Assembly: GCF_006715765.1 (NCBI RefSeq)
Contig: NZ_VFNV01000001.1
Span: 496,001 to 560,000 of the forward strand
Source of the DNA: Rarobacter incanus
Lineage (GTDB): Bacteria; Actinomycetota; Actinomycetes; Actinomycetales; Cellulomonadaceae
Direction of reading: 5' to 3'
DNA: 64,000 nt
The notes under the pieces are model-generated. The model was not told where the DNA came from, did no database searches, and worked only from the letters and a program-made list of their open reading frames with translations. The translations under genes and the position numbers were made by a program. Positions 61,331 through 64,000 of the stretch are shown in pieces; positions within the stretch are counted from its first letter, which is position 1, and every line of letters begins with the position of its first letter.

Positions 61331-62470
61331 CTACTTATCCCACCGCAGCACGGGAACAAGCATTTCGTGCGGCGTCATGGAACCGTGGACGCCGATCAAT
61401 TCCATGGACGCGGGAGTTTGCGACCTGGAATCGACCACCGTGGCGCGCCCGGCCATCGCGACGATAACATCGCCCATGCGCGGGATCATCGCCTGATCCA
61501 CCTCGCCGAACAGTCCCGCGGCGACCGCCTCTTCGCGCACCATAACCAGCGCGCTGTCTCCCAGGACGTCCTGCCACCGATGCGCGACCGCTGCCGAATC
61601 GGCCCCGTGGGCGACGTGAACGTGCAGCGCCCGCGGCTCGCCCGCGGTCGTCACGACATCTTCGGCTAGGCCCGGTTCCGTGCTGGCATCCCAGCGTTGC
61701 GCGCGGTCGATGTCGATCATGCCGTGGTCCGCTGTCACGATTACGGTCGTGTCGGTGGGGACACTCGCCAGCAGGCGCCGTATTCCGGCATCGACCTTTT
61801 CCAGTTCGGCGGACCACTTGCTCGAATTCCACCCGTAGTGGTGCCCGGCCTTGTCTAGGTCCCCCCAATAGACATAGGCCAGGCCCGGTTTGCGCAGCGC
61901 CCGCGCCGCGGCATCGATTCGCTGGTACCAGTCCTCGGCACCTACGTACGCTCCCCCGCGCAGCGAGGCCCGCGTCATGCCAGAATCACGGAAACGCTCG
62001 GGTCCGATGCTTGTGACAGCAACCCCCTGAGCGACGAGCCTTCCGAAAATGGGCTGGCGCGGCTGCCATATCTCGGGCGCGGGGAGCCCCGTCCACTGCA
62101 CTAGATTCCCTAGCACACCGGTCACGGGTTCGCGCACCGTGTAGCCCAACATGCCGGTTTGCCCCGGAGCACACCCCGTCCCGAAGGCCGCGATAGAGGC
62201 GGCCGTGGTCGACGGGTACGGAGCCTGCACCGTCCTGCCGGCAGCGATCCCGGAGCGCAGAGTCGGAACGTGCCCGGAGCGCTCGTCGATATTGAGCCGG
62301 CCCAACCCGTCGACCAAGACCACACAGACGCGCGAATTCCCGGACCCCAAATCTAGTGATTCCAAGACCCCCGTCACGCCGCCACTGACCGGCGGCACCA
62401 CGTCAATCGCCTGCGGATCGACCCCGGGCCACACCATACCGAGCGCCGAAGCGCGACCAGGCAGAGTCAT
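61331..62470 (-). CDS. Alkaline phosphatase-superfamily phosphodiesterase/nucleotide pyrophosphatase
   Basis: 379 residues. Metal and nucleophile sites of the alkaline phosphatase superfamily: VVLVDGLGRLN (metal Asp), YPSTTAASIAAFGTG with the nucleophile Thr, YWGDLDKAGHHYG, VTADHGMIDI and GVHGSMTPHEM. There is no signal peptide, so the enzyme is cytoplasmic. Related proteins hydrolyse nucleotides or phosphonates; substrate unknown. ATG start. It is followed by a 116-bp gap to the ABC permease end (convergent). Confidence 0.86.
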   Translation of the reverse strand: MTLPGRASALGMVWPGVDPQAIDVVPPVSGGVTGVLESLDLGSGNSRVCVVLVDGLGRLNIDERSGHVPTLRSGIAAGRTVQAPYPSTTAASIAAFGTGCAPGQTGMLGYTVREPVTGVLGNLVQWTGLPAPEIWQPRQPIFGRLVAQGVAVTSIGPERFRDSGMTRASLRGGAYVGAEDWYQRIDAAARALRKPGLAYVYWGDLDKAGHHYGWNSSKWSAELEKVDAGIRRLLASVPTDTTVIVTADHGMIDIDRAQRWDASTEPGLAEDVVTTAGEPRALHVHVAHGADSAAVAHRWQDVLGDSALVMVREEAVAAGLFGEVDQAMIPRMGDVIVAMAGRATVVDSRSQTPASMELIGVHGSMTPHEMLVPVLRWDK

Positions 62471-62478
62471 GGGAACGC

Positions 62479-63072
62479 CTAGAAGAGCTTGCCGGAGGTG
62501 CGCGCAGTTGCCGCAGAAAGTGCGCGCGCGAACCCGATCGCCTTGCCGACCGAGGCGGCGCCCTCCGCCTGCGCGGCCACGCGAACAACGATGTCATCGG
62601 GGGTTACCGTACCCGTGAATCCGTGATCCGCGGTGCAGTTCTGATCCCCGCAATCGGCGGGACCGATGTCGATTCGGTTCACGGCACCCCACGCGATCGC
62701 GAGAGTGACGTCTTGCGGTGCTTGCCCCATCGTGTGCGATTCCGGATCGGATACGCCGAACGTCATTGCGACCGTCCGTATCGCACCGAGCACGATCGAC
62801 TCCGTCGTCGCCGCGGCCGACGACGTCGGGTTCTTGTCGTCGGCAGGACGGTCATCGACATGGGCCAGGATCAGGCGGGTGTCGGTGAGCACAAAGACCG
62901 TGACATGGCGCTGCACCTGAGCCATGACGAACGTGGTTTCGACGTGCACGAAGTGACTCACGGGCTCTTCGCCAGCCAATGCCACGTCCAAGACGTCTAA
63001 CACCAAAGTGGGGTAATACCCCGATTCTACGACGTCTTTCTTCAGTGCGCGCCGATCAATTCCAACTGCCAT
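62479..63072 (-). CDS. DUF5998 family protein
   Basis: 197 residues from ATG at 63072. No signal peptide or membrane helix. The start AVGIDRRALKKDVVESGYYP and a middle GDQNCTAD segment are typical of this actinobacterial family of unknown function. It lies 8 bp upstream of the phosphodiesterase gene, so the two are probably co-transcribed. Confidence 0.82.
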   Translation of the reverse strand: MAVGIDRRALKKDVVESGYYPTLVLDVLDVALAGEEPVSHFVHVETTFVMAQVQRHVTVFVLTDTRLILAHVDDRPADDKNPTSSAAATTESIVLGAIRTVAMTFGVSDPESHTMGQAPQDVTLAIAWGAVNRIDIGPADCGDQNCTADHGFTGTVTPDDIVVRVAAQAEGAASVGKAIGFARALSAATARTSGKLF

Positions 63073-63144
63073 AGGTACGATCCTAGTTGGACCCGACGAC
63101 ATCGGCCGACTGTGCGCGTGCGCGTGTATCACAAAAGCGCATTG

Positions 63145-63206
63145 TGCCGCGCGCCCCTACCAACGCACCAGGCAGTGCCGCGCGCCCCTACCAACGCACC
63201 AGGCAT
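63145..63206. repeat. 31-bp tandem duplication spanning the end of the acyl-CoA synthetase gene
   Basis: Two 31-bp copies (TGCCGCGCGCCCCTACCAAC plus 11) at 63145-63175 and 63176-63206, differing at one position. The second copy contains the stop codon and last codons of the minus-strand gene ending at 63188; the first copy is outside it. Confidence 0.85.
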
Positions 63207-64000
63207 CGCCGCTCGTTATCGTTGCGGCGCGCCCTCCCAACTACCACGCGCCCGTCGAGGACCCGCGCGCCGTCGCCACCAACCACGACCGGCCGCAGTT
63301 CCAGGCTCGCAATCTCGGGATTGTCATCCGCCAGCAGGGCGACGCGACCGATAATATCCGCGAGTGCTTCGCGGTCAACGGGGGGCGTGGGGAACACGCC
63401 ACGCAAACGCGGCGCTGCAACCAGATGATCCAAGGCCCCGCGAATATCCGCCTCTGTTGCGGGCGGCAGAACCTCGGCCCAGTCATCTAGCAAGTCCGTG
63501 GCGTCCCCCGCGATGCCGACGGAGACTACTGGCCCGAACAGTTCATCCTCGCGGCTGCGCACCACGCATGCCGCGCCAACCGGTGCCATCGCTTGCAGCC
63601 GCAACGGAGAGGTCTGCACGTTCAGCCGGTCGAGCTCGGTCACAAGATTCAAGAAAGCTCCGGATAATTCTGCGGCGGATCCGATTCCCAGACGCACTAC
63701 GCCCAGGTCCGAGCGGTGCCGCAGACCGGGAGCACCTGTGGTAAGGGCAACCGGATACCCGATCGCGTCGGCGGCGGCAAGGGCACCGGGCAGGTCTGTC
63801 ACGAGCTCCAGGCGGGCCAACTCGACCCCGTAGCAGTCCAGCAGGTTAGCCAAATGCGCCCGCGGTTGTTCCCCGGGTTCCCACCGACGCAAAAGGCGGC
63901 GAGCCCTTGCGCGATCTACGGTTGCACGGACGAGTTCCCCGTGGTCCCGCGCACGCCACAGCGCGTAGTCACGCGCGCCGCGCAACGCTTGGGCGGCCGC
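63188..64000 (-). CDS. Acyl-CoA synthetase (NDP-forming) ATP-grasp region, N-terminus cut by window edge
   Basis: 271 residues are visible, and the frame is open past base 64000. The sequence AAAQALRGARDYALWRARDHG, then a CoA ligase subdomain (GYPVALTTGAPGLRHRSDLG), is the ATP-grasp part of ADP-forming acetyl/acyl-CoA synthetases: ATP-grasp AAADAIGYPVAL and a C-terminal region with LELRPVVVGGDG. Actinobacterial proteins of this kind often have an N-terminal GNAT acetyltransferase domain, which would be outside this window. The 3' end overlaps a 31-bp duplication. Confidence 0.8.
   Translation of the reverse strand, partial: AAAQALRGARDYALWRARDHGELVRATVDRARARRLLRRWEPGEQPRAHLANLLDCYGVELARLELVTDLPGALAAADAIGYPVALTTGAPGLRHRSDLGVVRLGIGSAAELSGAFLNLVTELDRLNVQTSPLRLQAMAPVGAACVVRSREDELFGPVVSVGIAGDATDLLDDWAEVLPPATEADIRGALDHLVAAPRLRGVFPTPPVDREALADIIGRVALLADDNPEIASLELRPVVVGGDGARVLDGRVVVGRARRNDNERRCLVRW

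Noticed and set aside
1-64000. Prophage, insertion sequence or genomic island
   Set aside because: No transposase, integrase, phage structural gene or flanking direct repeats; gene content and order are core actinobacterial throughout, despite tRNA genes that could serve as attachment sites.

Overview
The window is a GC-rich stretch of an actinobacterial (Actinomycetota) chromosome. Markers for this placement are an InhA-type enoyl reductase with FabG, a PASTA-domain Ser/Thr kinase beside an Rv2175c-type DNA-binding protein, a class II DAHP synthase, the qcrCAB/ctaCDEF respiratory supercomplex genes, a SufR-led suf operon, and small actinobacterial families (DUF3099, DUF4192, DUF5998, DUF7455, Rv2175c). 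From 15.9 to 39.2 kb the gene order follows, with gaps, the Mycobacterium tuberculosis stretch Rv2173-Rv2204c as I remember it. The content is almost entirely core genome. I see no prophage, transposase, CRISPR array, toxin-antitoxin pair or secondary-metabolite cluster. The genus cannot be fixed from the sequence alone.

Layout. 0-2.2 kb: SPFH and NfeD membrane proteins and a lone ABC ATPase. 2.2-5.6 kb: divergent glgA/glgC and a short serB. 5.6-7.9 kb: fabG-inhA-histidine phosphatase. 8-9.7 kb: DUF3099, a Cys/His-rich small protein and SURF1. 9.7-15.7 kb: a GyrB/ParE subunit, DUF7455, sigA and DUF4192. 15.9-19.7 kb: polyprenyl synthase, Rv2175c-like protein and PASTA kinase. 19.8-28.6 kb: PPi-type phosphofructokinase with aroG, acyltransferase, acyl-CoA synthetase, a DEDDh-GIY-YIG nuclease and trpD. 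28.9-37.4 kb: ctaE-qcrCAB, sodA and ctaCDF. 37.5-41.6 kb: a cysteine-desulfurase-like protein without the PLP lysine, erpA, a GTPase and rarD. 41.7-44.5 kb: four tRNAs and pabBC. 44.5-45.2 kb: tandem repeat arrays. 45.2-49.1 kb: a PfkB kinase, a small P-loop kinase, a hexapeptide protein and an ABC-F ATPase. 49.2-51.3 kb: the biotin transporter bioYMN. 51.4-52.5 kb: a polysaccharide deacetylase lipoprotein. 52.5-59.4 kb: the sufR-B-D-fdx-C-S-U-T operon. 59.5-64 kb: an ABC-2 exporter, a phosphodiesterase-like protein, DUF5998 and the C-terminal part of an acyl-CoA synthetase.

How the genes fit together. Aerobic respiration is the main theme: bc1 complex, aa3 oxidase, SURF1, SOD, and iron-sulfur assembly (suf, erpA) to supply the clusters. 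Cell-envelope and lipid functions (inhA, fabG, plsC, FadD-type synthetase, polyprenyl synthase, PASTA kinase), glycogen synthesis, and aromatic and folate precursors (aroG, trpD, pabBC) make up the rest. Many operons use 1-8 nt start/stop overlaps, which points to translational coupling.

The more unusual signals are the pseudoenzyme-like cysteine desulfurase paralogue, two tRNA-Val genes with near-identical terminators forming an inverted repeat around pabBC, and a series of eight intergenic tandem duplications (units 23-93 bp). There are also several palindromes of operator type, upstream of sodA, bioY and between erpA and the GTPase gene. I found no clear case of an undescribed multi-gene system.
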